Below the pieces are notes generated by a model that saw nothing but the letters and a program-made list of their open reading frames with translations, did not search any database and was not told the origin of the DNA. Made by a program: the position numbers and the translations under genes. Shown here piece by piece: positions 8,041 through 16,782 of a stretch of DNA of 64,000 nucleotides (positions are counted from its first letter, which is position 1; every line of letters starts with the position of its first letter). Origin of the DNA: Amycolatopsis iheyensis (lineage in GTDB: Bacteria; Actinomycetota; Actinomycetes; Mycobacteriales; Pseudonocardiaceae); contig NZ_JAMXQV010000007.1 in NCBI RefSeq assembly GCF_024703995.1, positions 1 through 64,000 of the forward strand, read 5' to 3'.

Positions 8041-8522
8041 GACCATCTGCTCGCCGCGAACTCGTGGTCAACGTCAGCGACGGCCAGTACCGCGTCGAAG
8101 ATACCGAGATCATCATCGACGACGGCTGGCCCGAACCCGAGGATCGACTGACCACCGGCGAAGACCGCTGGTTCGTGGTACTCACCGGCCTGGAATGGGG
8201 ACCGCTGAACGTCACCATCGACACCGGCACCGGCCCACTGGAGACCAACTTCTCTTCCTGGGACTCGGTGGTGCAACGCGGCATCGAAGTGACCCATGGT
8301 TCCGTTGACATTCTCGGCACCGGCTTGACCGTGCAACACGAGATCGCCCTGCCCGGTTCCGGGTGGTACGTCGTCCAGGTGCACGCTCGAGGCCGGATGA
8401 GCAGGCTCGCCAAAGGGCACAACGCCGACGGCGAGGAAGAGCACTTGATCCAGCTGCGCCCGGCCGACGGACCAGTTCCCCACCTGCTCCTGGTCGGGCC
8501 GGACGAGTTCGGACAGCTGTAG
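8028..8522 (+). CDS. Candidate ComJ/Nin-like nuclease inhibitor
   Basis: The 164-aa product starts 13 bp inside the nuclease gene. It contains NFSSWDSVVQRGIEVTHGSV, then a strand-rich region and ALPGSGWYVVQVHARGR. The order W....GhxhxxGxh...hPxGxYxhxhxA matches the C-terminal half of the immunity protein at 15601-16740 and recalls ComJ (Nin), the Bacillus inhibitor of NucA. It has no signal peptide, so it would act in the cytosol, protecting against unexported nuclease. Family assignment is by eye; the position next to a NucA-type nuclease is the strongest support. Confidence 0.6.
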   Translation: MGSLGPSARRELVVNVSDGQYRVEDTEIIIDDGWPEPEDRLTTGEDRWFVVLTGLEWGPLNVTIDTGTGPLETNFSSWDSVVQRGIEVTHGSVDILGTGLTVQHEIALPGSGWYVVQVHARGRMSRLAKGHNADGEEEHLIQLRPADGPVPHLLLVGPDEFGQL

Positions 8523-8641
8523 ACCACAACAGACGCGTCGTGGTGGCCGGGCAAGCAGGTCCGGCCACCACGGCGCCAATACACGAGCACTGCTTGGTCG
8601 TCCACGACAGCCTGAATCCGACGCTTCAGACCTCGATGACT

Positions 8642-10138
8642 TCAGGGAACGTTCGTCCACGTGCGCCGGGTCGCCGCGGCCGGTTCAACCCGGCCGACAG
8701 ACTGCGACGCGATGACCCCAGTTAGCGTCGCCGAGTTGGGGTCGAACTGAAGCCCAAGCCCGAGAGCGCGGTACGCGTCGGCTGCCCCCGCAGTAGCCTC
8801 GCGTTGGCCCGAGCCTGGTAGCCCCGCGGCGCCCGCCAGCTGGTTCGCTGCAATCCACGGTCCAACCCGCTGCACGACGGCATCCTCACGGAGATAGACC
8901 GTGGCTGGATGGTCGGCCGGCCTCGCTCGGGTCGGCAGCGTCCGAGCGCGACAGCGGTAGTAGATGCGACCGCCGTTGATGGAACTCTCCATTTTGCGGC
9001 CGCAGAGCGCACAACGGATCAGCCCGCGGAAGCGGTACTGGTGCACCGTACGGCGCGCAGCGCGTTCGATCATGCTGCCGCCACGAGCCTTGGCACGGCG
9101 TAGTAGTTGAACTTGGGTGAAGTCGGCCACCGAGACGATGCCCGGGTGGGCCGGCCGTTCCGAGCGCACAGCATCGCCTGGAGCCGCCCGCCGGAACCGA
9201 ACGGCATGGCCGGCGGCTACGTCATCGGGGTCAAGCAGGACGTCGTGCTTCGTCCAGCGGCCGAACACGGCGTAGCCGGTGTAGCGGGGGTTCTCGAGGA
9301 TGGCGCGGACAGTGCTGGCCTGCCAGCCGTCGCACGGTCGGTGGCGGTTCTGTGCCGGGCACCGTGCAGATGGGCACGGGATCCCGTCGCGGTTTAGGGC
9401 CGAGGCGATCTCCCGGTCGGTGTGGCTCTCCAGGTACTCGGCGAAGATTCGCGCCACGACCACTGCCGCCTCCGGGTCGAGCTGCAGTACTCGGAGGTGA
9501 AGCCCCTCGGCGGCCTTGCGCGGATGCGGGTGCACGCCGCCGTCGACCACGACGTAGCCGTAGGGGGCGCGGCCGCCCTGATGCCGGCCTTCGTTGCGAA
9601 CCTGTGCGTCCATCGCAGCGCGTACCCGCAGCTGGACGTGCCGACGCTCGGACTCGCTCATCCCTCCGAGCAGACTCATCAGCATGGCGTGCGACGGGTT
9701 CCGCGCCTCGTACCGGCCTCCCAGCTCGGGTACCCAGAGGTCGACGCCGTACGCCGCCAGCCGCGGCGCGGTCAAGGAGAACTGATTACCAAACCAGCAT
9801 CTGGTCCCCTCGCCGACCACCACGGCGGTCCACCCACGGCCGCGGTCTTTCAGGTCGAGCAGCAGCTGGGCGGCGGCCGGCCGCCGATGCCACGGCACTG
9901 AGCGGGACTCACCGACGTCGAAGTACTCAGCGACGATCGTCCCGCCGCGCGGTTCGATGAACCGCCGAGCGTTGCCCAGCTGCCAACCTCGCGAAGTCTG
10001 CGGATCTTGGTTATCTTCCGTGGAGCATCGGCCGTAGAACGCGGTGGCATCCACGGTCGCATCAACCGGTTTCGCCGTTCCCCTGCCCCACAACGCGTCC
10101 AGTGCAGCCCACGGATCGTGCTCAGCGCTGCTGGTCAC
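8642..10138 (-). CDS. Large serine recombinase
   Basis: 498 aa. The N-terminal resolvase domain has FYGRCSTEDNQDPQTS with the catalytic Ser, then LGGMSESERRHVQLRVRAAM. A recombinase domain follows (GRAPYGYVVVDGG, then ILENPRYTGYAVFGRW), and a zinc ribbon with CALCGRKM and YYRC. This is the architecture of phage and ICE integrases that act without host factors. GTG 10138 has GGAGG five bases upstream. It is the second serine recombinase in the window, far from the one at 43137. It may mark an inner element, or have lost its own attachment sites. Confidence 0.9.
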   Translation of the reverse strand: MTSSAEHDPWAALDALWGRGTAKPVDATVDATAFYGRCSTEDNQDPQTSRGWQLGNARRFIEPRGGTIVAEYFDVGESRSVPWHRRPAAAQLLLDLKDRGRGWTAVVVGEGTRCWFGNQFSLTAPRLAAYGVDLWVPELGGRYEARNPSHAMLMSLLGGMSESERRHVQLRVRAAMDAQVRNEGRHQGGRAPYGYVVVDGGVHPHPRKAAEGLHLRVLQLDPEAAVVVARIFAEYLESHTDREIASALNRDGIPCPSARCPAQNRHRPCDGWQASTVRAILENPRYTGYAVFGRWTKHDVLLDPDDVAAGHAVRFRRAAPGDAVRSERPAHPGIVSVADFTQVQLLRRAKARGGSMIERAARRTVHQYRFRGLIRCALCGRKMESSINGGRIYYRCRARTLPTRARPADHPATVYLREDAVVQRVGPWIAANQLAGAAGLPGSGQREATAGAADAYRALGLGLQFDPNSATLTGVIASQSVGRVEPAAATRRTWTNVP

Positions 10139-10331
10139 GGCCGCCTCCGATCCGCGCGGCAGTCCGACTCGCTCTCGCCGCCGGCTCCAGATGTTTAGTG
10201 TCGTCCCATGTGAACGACGCAGATGCGATGTTCACTCCGACGAGTGGCCGTCCGCGGAAGGCACCTCTGCGAACGGTCGTGGTCGTCCAGGTGCAAAACT
10301 GGGTGAAACGCGACGAATCAAGGAGCGCGGC

Positions 10332-11084
10332 GTGGTCTCTGACGCCCTCGAAGGACCGATCCCGGAGTCGAGCGGACGAGGCCAGCCGATCCTCGGGCTG
10401 CTGGACAAGGCCATCGGCGCACAGGCACCGCTGGTCGGCAAGAACATCGTGCGGGCGCGCCAGCGCAACCCGGAGGCGACACCGGCGGAGGTCGTCCGCA
10501 CTCTGGAGCGGATGTACGTCAGCGCCCTGGCGTCAACGGGAGCCGCAGTCGGGGCCACCGCGGCCGCGCCAGCCGTCGGCACCGGGATCGCACTGGCGCT
10601 GTCGGCGGGCGAGTTCTTCTCCTCGCTCGAACTGAGCACCCTGTTCGTGCTCTCCCTCGCCGAGGTCCACGGAGTCCAGCCGGACGAGATCGAACGCCGC
10701 CGCACGCTCGTCATGGGGATCCTGCTCGGCGAGTCCGGCTCCACGACCATCGGCAAGATCGCCGAACGCACCGGCAAGCACTGGGCCCGTCACCTCGTCG
10801 ACAAAGTGCCCACGGCCACACTGCTCAAAATCAACAAGGTCCTCGGCAAGAACTTCATCACCAAGTACGGCACCAAGCAAGGAATCATCGTTCTCAGCCG
10901 GGTGGTCCCGTTCGGCATCGGCGCGGCGATCGGCGGCGGCGCCAACGCCACCATGGCCGCCCTGTCCGTCCGGGCCGCCCGACGCGCGTTCGGCCCGGCG
11001 CCGCAGGCGTGGTCTGAGGCATCGCCCGACCCCTTGCTCTCGACGCCGGAGTCCGAGCTCATTCCTCCTGACCAGAGCTCCTAA
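10332..11084 (+). CDS. EcsC-like protein, 250 aa
   Basis: The frame is open from 10044, but GTG 10332 has AAGGAG six bases upstream and begins the conserved part. The product has Ala/Gly-rich helices (GAAVGATAAAPAVGTGIALA), VVPFGIGAAIGGGANA and ARRAFGPAPQAW, typical of EcsC-family proteins, which may associate with membranes. Function is not established. A diverged 3' copy lies at 6210-6365. It is divergent from the serine recombinase. Confidence 0.65.
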   Translation: MVSDALEGPIPESSGRGQPILGLLDKAIGAQAPLVGKNIVRARQRNPEATPAEVVRTLERMYVSALASTGAAVGATAAAPAVGTGIALALSAGEFFSSLELSTLFVLSLAEVHGVQPDEIERRRTLVMGILLGESGSTTIGKIAERTGKHWARHLVDKVPTATLLKINKVLGKNFITKYGTKQGIIVLSRVVPFGIGAAIGGGANATMAALSVRAARRAFGPAPQAWSEASPDPLLSTPESELIPPDQSS

Positions 11085-11406
11085 CTGGGCGTCCACACAT
11101 CAGCACATCAAGGCACAGCACCAGCTGGGACGACTGGCCGTGATGAGGCGGCAGGCGCGCTCATCGAAGATCGGCCACGCTCATTGCAGAGCGTAGCCAA
11201 GCCCGTCACCCAGCCGTTGAACGATCTGCCGCTACCGCTCAGCGCGACACCCTGAGTGCTACGCGAGGGTAACCAATCGGCTTCGCCAAGATGTCTCTAA
11301 CCGAACTGGGGGTGAGACCTAGCCCGGTGCTGCGTGGCCCCCTGTTGCACCAGAGGGCCACGCGGGTTGTCCGACTACTCGCTTGCGACACAAGGAATAG
11401 GACGCA
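11085..11406. other. Gene-free interval
   Basis: These 322 bp contain only short frames with poor codon bias. No clear promoter, hairpin or RNA is seen. Confidence 0.4.
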
Positions 11407-11805
11407 GTGACTGTACAACCTGATATTGGCAAGACGCCAGACAAAGAAGGACCCCATCGGGTCAAAGTTGTCGCAAAACACGGCGATGACGTCCGGCCAC
11501 GACGCATCGCAAGCCGTGACGAGATGCTGGCTGCAGCCGATCGAGTCATGATTCGGCGCGGCCTGGTGCGGCGGCGACGCTTCACCGGCGACAACTGGCT
11601 GTGTCTAGCGATGGCCATCCTGGCAGGCTGGGCGCCGACCTTGCGTGTGTGTCTGCTGCTCGCAGTGGCCGGCGGAATCATCGTCGCGGTGTTCATGACG
11701 AGCGGACCAGCAGTCGGCGCATCGCTGAGCACGCTCGTTGGCGGTCTGAGTCTGCTGGGTGCCTGGGCGATGCGGCCTCGGCGCGGACGAGTGCCGAGCC
11801 TCTGA
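11407..11805 (+). CDS. Two-TM membrane protein, 132 aa
   Basis: Starts at GTG 11407 with a weak AGGA upstream. The first 65 residues are charged and cytosolic (RVKVVAKHGDDVRPRRIASR, then RRGLVRRRRF). Two hydrophobic segments follow (LCLAMAILAGWAP..VCLLLAVAGGIIVAVFM, and VGGLSLLGAWAM). It ends in a short basic tail. No family is recognised. Confidence 0.5.
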   Translation: MTVQPDIGKTPDKEGPHRVKVVAKHGDDVRPRRIASRDEMLAAADRVMIRRGLVRRRRFTGDNWLCLAMAILAGWAPTLRVCLLLAVAGGIIVAVFMTSGPAVGASLSTLVGGLSLLGAWAMRPRRGRVPSL

Positions 11806-12119
11806 TCGAACAGAACGCTCCGCGTCGACCCGAGAGGCCGGCGCGGAGCGCCAAGCTGGTCGCTCACACGGTGAGTGCAGTGCTGTGTCTCCGCGGCGAC
11901 GCGCCCACTCCCCCGCGTGAGCTACCAGCCGAACGCCGGATCGCCAGAAAATCCGATACGGCCGTTCCGGGCCGCGCACTGCACCCTGATCTCCCTTGAG
12001 CTGGCTCCCAGCCACGGACGCCCGCCTGTCACCACCAGTTACACCTAACGCCGTAGTGACTTTGTGTCAACGCGCACATACCGTATCTGTCCCAGAGAGC
12101 TGCCGAGGGGGCCGTACTC
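11806..12119. other. Gene-free interval upstream of the HTH-TM gene
   Basis: No credible gene is seen in 314 bp. The last 15 bases supply a GAGGGG ribosome-binding site for the gene at 12120. A weak TTGTGT..TATCTG pair near 12062-12089 could be its promoter. Confidence 0.35.
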
Positions 12120-12917
12120 ATGGATGACAGTTCCGTCTCACTCACCCCCGACTCTGCCCGGAGCTTCTGCTTAGACTTCGGGGCTGAACTCCGCCGCCGC
12201 AAGGTGTCCGTGCGCCGAGCGGCGGCCCTTTCGAACTGGGGAAAATCGACAATTTCCCTGGCATGCAACGGGCATACGCTGCCGAACCGCGACTTAGTGC
12301 GCGGCGTACTGAGCAAAATCGGTGTCGCTGGCGAGGACCTCGAGCACTGGCTAGCGCGATATGACCGCCTTGCAAATCCCGATGAGCCCCAGACCGGCGC
12401 CCCGCCGAGCCCTCGCGTGTCCCGCCGGACGCTCGGCATCGCGGCTGGCCTGGCGCTCCTACTGGCGGGCGGCATCTGGCTCTGGGTCGCGCTTGCAAGT
12501 TCGCCCGATGGGAGCAGCGGAGACCACAGCCTGGCGGAGTCAGCGACCGCCCTGCAGGGGCAGCCGCACAGCACCCTTATCGTCCAGAATATGTACGCCA
12601 GCGGCCCATCCGGGCTGCTTGAAGACCGTTCCCCGTCTTACCTGTCCTCGCGTCCCGTGTCCCGCTGCGCGAACATCGGCTGCAAGCTCCCTGGAACCGA
12701 GATGAGCACCGGAGCCGCGATCACCGCGGTCTGCCACATCCAAGGCGAACTGCTGACGAACGCCGACATCTCCTCCCCCGGCATCAAGACCAACCCCAAC
12801 GCCTCAGCGTCCGCTCTCTGGTACGAGGTCATCTGGCCGGACGGGCGACGGGGCTACATCTCAGAGGTCTACGTGGCGCCAGCCTACCGAGGAGGCTTGG
12901 CCCTGCCCCCATGCTGA
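12120..12917 (+). CDS. HTH, single-TM and SH3-like protein
   Basis: Residues 15-85 look like an XRE-type helix-turn-helix (GAELRRRKVSVRRAAALSNW, then STISLACNGHTLPNRDLVRG). Residues 102-127 form one membrane segment (LGIAAGLALLLAGGIWLWVA). The outer part ends with ALWYEVIWPDGRRGYISEVY, which looks like a bacterial SH3 strand set, and contains several Cys. This layout joins a cytosolic DNA-binding domain to an extracytoplasmic domain. It may be a membrane-bound regulator. Confidence 0.65.
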   Translation: MDDSSVSLTPDSARSFCLDFGAELRRRKVSVRRAAALSNWGKSTISLACNGHTLPNRDLVRGVLSKIGVAGEDLEHWLARYDRLANPDEPQTGAPPSPRVSRRTLGIAAGLALLLAGGIWLWVALASSPDGSSGDHSLAESATALQGQPHSTLIVQNMYASGPSGLLEDRSPSYLSSRPVSRCANIGCKLPGTEMSTGAAITAVCHIQGELLTNADISSPGIKTNPNASASALWYEVIWPDGRRGYISEVYVAPAYRGGLALPPC

Positions 12918-13064
12918 CCCACCAAAACTGCAGGTGAACGGTGTCCGCCAGCGTCCGGGACACGGTCTGGACGCCGAATCTATCGACCTTCGCCACAGCT
13001 GCTGCTGACGATGATTCAGCCGCTTGACTCGGCGGCGCCATCAACGCTCGGCGAAAGGTCACCC

Positions 13065-13523
13065 ATGGAAATCCTGCAGAAGTTTGTTACGGCGCTCCGC
13101 CACAGGGCCGGCGCACTCGTGATCGCGGCGGCGACCATTGGCCTGCTGTTCACGGCCGGGACAGCGTCGGCGACCACTGCCTCCGACCCCAATCCGCAGA
13201 CCAGCGGATGCGCGGCGAGCATGTCGCGCGAGGTCGTCGCCGACATCTACGACGGCGGGACCCGCGCCGCCACCGCCCACCTGCGCTACAGCCGCAGCTG
13301 CGGCACGCAGTGGGTCACCGTCTACTTCCTCCCGGGGTACTCGGCCGCGCCGTCGGTCTGGCTCCAGAACCAGTCCGGCACCAACCTCTACACCGCCTAC
13401 TCCGACAGCACCTCGGCCTACACCTACCAGCTGTTCAACATGGCCAACCGCGTCGGCTGCGGCGGCACTCACCTCTACCACAACGGTGTCTACCTGAAGT
13501 GGACGTACCTGGGCTGCTTCTAG
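13065..13523 (+). CDS. Secreted DUF2690-like protein, 152 aa
   Basis: ATG 13065 is preferred, with GAAAGG six bases upstream; the frame extends to 13011. A Sec signal ends in FTAGTASATT. The mature part has SGCAASMSREVVADIYDGG, then AHLRYSRSCGTQWVTVYF, the Cys and LRYS..CGTQW pattern of DUF2690 proteins. In this family DUF2690 is often fused to HTH-TM regulators, and such a regulator lies immediately upstream here. The product probably acts outside the cell. Confidence 0.7.
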   Translation: MEILQKFVTALRHRAGALVIAAATIGLLFTAGTASATTASDPNPQTSGCAASMSREVVADIYDGGTRAATAHLRYSRSCGTQWVTVYFLPGYSAAPSVWLQNQSGTNLYTAYSDSTSAYTYQLFNMANRVGCGGTHLYHNGVYLKWTYLGCF

Positions 13524-13681
13524 TCGCCAGCGTTGATGGCCGCGGTGAACAACTGCTCATCGCGGCCATCAACGTGGATGTCGGTGCAGAGGCCAGCACT
13601 TGGTCCGGTTCTGGAGCTAGCGACCGAAGTTCAGCTTTTAGAGATCTTGCTCGAAGGCTCTGGACGCATTGGGCTGATCGG

Positions 13682-13858
13682 ATGAGCGATACCGCTGGAC
13701 TGATAGGCAAGCAGATTCGTGTGATCCTGCCGGACGGTCCACCAGAGCTGACGCCGGCCGTGGCGCGCAACTTGCTGGCCATTCTCATCGAGCTGACGGA
13801 TAAGACGCCTGCACAGACCACAGATACGCGGAGAGAAGCCCAAGAACCACCGGCTTGA
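13682..13858 (+). CDS. Small hypothetical protein, 58 aa
   Basis: The frame is open much further upstream but only the last 58 codons look coding: MSDTAGLIGKQIRVILPDGP, then ELTPAVARNLLAILIELTDK. Small helical proteins of this wording are frequent in actinobacterial accessory DNA. No motif assigns a function. A convincing Shine-Dalgarno is not seen. Confidence 0.45.
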   Translation: MSDTAGLIGKQIRVILPDGPPELTPAVARNLLAILIELTDKTPAQTTDTRREAQEPPA

Positions 13859-13982
13859 TAAGCGACTCGAAGCGGACCTGGCTCCTGCGTCCAATCGAGT
13901 GGCGCTCGGGAGTTGTCGCTCAACGTGTCGAGGCTACGCCGTAGGGTGGGCGCCGATCTTGGTCATCCACGGGGAGGGTGCG

Positions 13983-14321
13983 ATGCCAGACGGCTTTGCT
14001 GTCGACGTCGAGGCACTGAAGAACGCCGGGCTCGGGCTGTCAGACCTGCTCGCAGATCTCGACGAACTGCAGATCGAGAACATCGACTGCGACCGGAATT
14101 TCATCGGGCACACCAAGCTGGCCGACTCGTACGAGTCGTTCACGACACGGTGGGCGATCGGCGTCGAGAACCTGACCAAGGACGGCCAGCAGCTCTCCCG
14201 CCGCATGGTCGACGCGGCCGGCGCCTATATCAAGGCCGACCAGGCGCACGAGCACAAGCTCAAGGGCATCTTCGACGACACCGGCGCCGACCCGGGCGCG
14301 ACGGCGATGAGCGATGGCTGA
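13983..14321 (+). CDS. WXG100-like partner protein
   Basis: 112 aa, from ATG 13983 with GGGAGG six bases upstream. It is helical without a signal peptide, with SYESFTTRWAIGVENLTKDG, then LSRRMVDAAGAYIKADQAHE near the C-terminus. This fits ESX/WXG100-type small partners that are encoded before type VII toxins. It overlaps the toxin start by eight bases, so translation is coupled. It probably pairs with the toxin N-terminus for secretion; no secretion machinery is visible in this window. Confidence 0.65.
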   Translation: MPDGFAVDVEALKNAGLGLSDLLADLDELQIENIDCDRNFIGHTKLADSYESFTTRWAIGVENLTKDGQQLSRRMVDAAGAYIKADQAHEHKLKGIFDDTGADPGATAMSDG

Positions 14322-15597
14322 GCTCGGCGATACGGACGACCCGAAGGCCCTCGTACCCGGCGAGGCGAAGGAGATCCGGGCGTCAACCATCCACCTGACG
14401 GTGTACGGCGACACCATGATCCGCATCGGCGAGGGTTTCAAGAAGCTGGACACGGGTGGTTGGTCGGGGCCGGCCGCCGACGCATACCACGAGCGAACCC
14501 ACGCCGAGCCAGCCCGCTGGCTGACTGCCGGGGACGCCTTCCACGGGGCCGCTGCGGCGATCAATGGTTACGCGTTGACCCTCGACTGGGCACAGGGGCA
14601 GGCGCAGCAAGCCATTGACCTGTGGAAACAGGCCGAGGACGCGACCCGCCAAGCTCGCGCCGCCTACGACCACGAAGTCGCAGCGGCCGGACAGGAAGCT
14701 GCGTCGCACGGTCAACCGCCGCCGACCGCGACGCCGTTCCAGGATCCCGGCGAGCCGAAGCGTGCCCAGGCCCGCTCGCTCCTCAACGAGGCTCGCAGCC
14801 AGCTGGACTCCGCCGGCAACCAGGCAGTCGGCCAGGTCGATAAGGCTCAGGCCGGTGCTCCGGAAGAGCCGACCTTCCTCGACGACATCGGCGACGGGCT
14901 GACGTCAGCCGCGGAGTTCGTCGGGCACAACCTGGCAAGCGACCTTGGCGACGCAACGAGCAACATCATGAACGCGACCGGCGAGGTGACCAAGAACCTG
15001 GTGCACGGTGCGGGCGACATCGTTCACGACCTCGGCGACGGGGTCGGCGGAGTGCTGCGCGACGTCGGCGGCCTGGTCGGCTCCGACGACCTGACAAACG
15101 CCGGCAACACCGTCACGTCGTCGCTGCACGAGGCAGGCGACACCGTCGACCGCGCCGGAGATACCGCCGAGCACTGGCTCCAGGAGCGCGGCAACGACGC
15201 CAAGGCGTTCCTCAGCGGCGACGAACCGGAGCCCAAGGGCCCGCATTACGTGATCATCGACCAGGGCGACTACCCCGAGGCCGCCGACCACGCCCGCGAG
15301 GCGCAGATGGGTACGTCGTGGCGCGGTGACGAGTCGTTCCCCAGGACCCAGCCGGCCGACGTGACGATCGACCGCGAAGGCGCCGAGGACCGGCGCACCG
15401 AGTCGATGAAGCAGGTCCCGCAGACGCGGCCTGGCTACGATCGCGACGAGTACCCACCAGCTGTGTTCTTGGAAGGCGGGGAAGGTTCGTCCGTGAAGTA
15501 CATCGACCCGTTCGACAACCGCGGTGCAGGGTCCTCCGTGAGGAACCAGATCCGCGACTTGGACAACGGCGAACGCGTCACCATCCTGGTGGACTGA
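14314..15597 (+). CDS. WXG100-like NucA/NucB DNase toxin
   Basis: 427 aa. Residues 1-130 are a WXG100-type helical hairpin with KKLDTGGWSGPAADAYHER. A middle part (about 200-300) is a repeated helical stretch. The C-terminal 115 residues contain TIDREGAEDRRTESM, PGYDRDEYPPAVF, EGGEGSSVKYID and DNRGAGSSVRNQ, the full signature of Bacillus NucA/NucB DNases including the DRDEYP catalytic segment. This is a polymorphic toxin: secretion domain in front, DNase tip at the end. It is followed three bases later by a matching immunity gene. Confidence 0.88.
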   Translation: MAELGDTDDPKALVPGEAKEIRASTIHLTVYGDTMIRIGEGFKKLDTGGWSGPAADAYHERTHAEPARWLTAGDAFHGAAAAINGYALTLDWAQGQAQQAIDLWKQAEDATRQARAAYDHEVAAAGQEAASHGQPPPTATPFQDPGEPKRAQARSLLNEARSQLDSAGNQAVGQVDKAQAGAPEEPTFLDDIGDGLTSAAEFVGHNLASDLGDATSNIMNATGEVTKNLVHGAGDIVHDLGDGVGGVLRDVGGLVGSDDLTNAGNTVTSSLHEAGDTVDRAGDTAEHWLQERGNDAKAFLSGDEPEPKGPHYVIIDQGDYPEAADHAREAQMGTSWRGDESFPRTQPADVTIDREGAEDRRTESMKQVPQTRPGYDRDEYPPAVFLEGGEGSSVKYIDPFDNRGAGSSVRNQIRDLDNGERVTILVD

Positions 15598-15600
15598 CAG

Positions 15601-16740
15601 ATGACCGACCTGCGACCGCTCGACCAGCTGCTTGCCGGGGCCCGCGCGCCGCTCGGACCGGGCATCCAGCTCACCTTGGGCCACAAAACAGGGCCGTTGG
15701 CCGAGCTCGCCGAGCTGCTCACCCGGGTGAACGGCTTCACCGCCTTCAACGCCGGAGTGCAGGTCTTCCACGCAGGAACGGCCGGCCTCGGCCCGGAGCT
15801 CGGCCGCTGGAACGAGCCGCCGACCTGGAAGAACACGTACGCCGGACTGGCCGACGGCCTGTTCTGCTTCGGCCAAGACCTCTTCGGCTGCCAGTTCGCG
15901 GTCGCTGACAACCGCGAGATCGTCGTCTTCGATCCGGAGACCGCCGAACGCACGCCCGTCGGGGCCGGCCTCAACGACTGGGCGGCCTGGTTGCTCGAGG
16001 ATCCGGCCGGCCGCGGCGCCCACCAGTTCGCCACTGCCTGGCAGGACGAGCGCGGAGCGCTCGGACACGACCAGCGGTTGATCCCGCTGCGGATGTTCAC
16101 CATGGGCGGGACGTACGACTTCGATAACCTCGCGGCCAAGGACGCCGTGACCTGCATGCGCATCCGCGGCCCACTCGCCCAGACGATCCACGACCTACCC
16201 GACGGAGCTCAGGTACACCTCATGGCAGATCGCGCCCCGGCCGCCACGCCCGGCAGCAAGCAGCTCGCCTACGCCGAACTCGACGTCTTCGCCGACTACA
16301 ACAGCTTCATGGTCCAGGACGAGACTGCGCGCTTCGAGCCGGACCGGGCGTGGACGAAGGCACTGATCACGGACATGATCGCGGCGCGCGAGGGGGTGAT
16401 CGGGGTCGGCACCGCCCGGAGGACGACCGTTCCAGTCATCCTTGACGTCCGGTCCGAGGCACCGGATGACAACTTCGACGGCTGGGACCACGTCACGGAG
16501 GCTGGCCTGCACGTCGAGACGGGCAAAATCATCGTGTCGATGCTCGACTACAGCGACGCTGTGCGTCGCACTGCAGTGCCTGCAGGCGACTACACCGTGC
16601 GTGTCTACGCCAAAGGCCTCAGCACGATCTCAAGCGACGGAATCCACGGCGATGATCTCTACCACGTAGTCCTGTGGCCAGGCGCAGTTCAAGCGCCGCG
16701 GATAGTCGTCCGGCATCCAAAACCTTTGCCCGGCGGCTGA
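15601..16740 (+). CDS. SUKH plus ComJ-like immunity protein
   Basis: 379 aa with two parts. Residues 1-205 look like a SUKH (SMI1/KNR4) domain: FGQDLFGCQFAVADNREIVV, GAGLNDWAAWLL, PLRMFTMGGTYDFDNL. Residues about 270-379 have DNFDGWDHVTEAGLHVETGK, then TAVPAGDYTVRVYAKGL and DLYHVVLWPG, the ComJ/Nin pattern of NucA inhibitors. SUKH proteins are common immunity proteins of nuclease toxins and ComJ inhibits NucA directly. The fusion therefore matches the DNase toxin encoded three bases upstream. No signal peptide. Confidence 0.78.
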   Translation: MTDLRPLDQLLAGARAPLGPGIQLTLGHKTGPLAELAELLTRVNGFTAFNAGVQVFHAGTAGLGPELGRWNEPPTWKNTYAGLADGLFCFGQDLFGCQFAVADNREIVVFDPETAERTPVGAGLNDWAAWLLEDPAGRGAHQFATAWQDERGALGHDQRLIPLRMFTMGGTYDFDNLAAKDAVTCMRIRGPLAQTIHDLPDGAQVHLMADRAPAATPGSKQLAYAELDVFADYNSFMVQDETARFEPDRAWTKALITDMIAAREGVIGVGTARRTTVPVILDVRSEAPDDNFDGWDHVTEAGLHVETGKIIVSMLDYSDAVRRTAVPAGDYTVRVYAKGLSTISSDGIHGDDLYHVVLWPGAVQAPRIVVRHPKPLPGG

Positions 16741-16782
16741 TCCCCCAAGCAGTCGACGGACTACTTTCCAAAAGTAGACGCC

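Noticed and set aside
13435..13923. 162-codon minus-strand ORF
   Set aside because: It is opposite two better plus-strand genes and shows no domain pattern.
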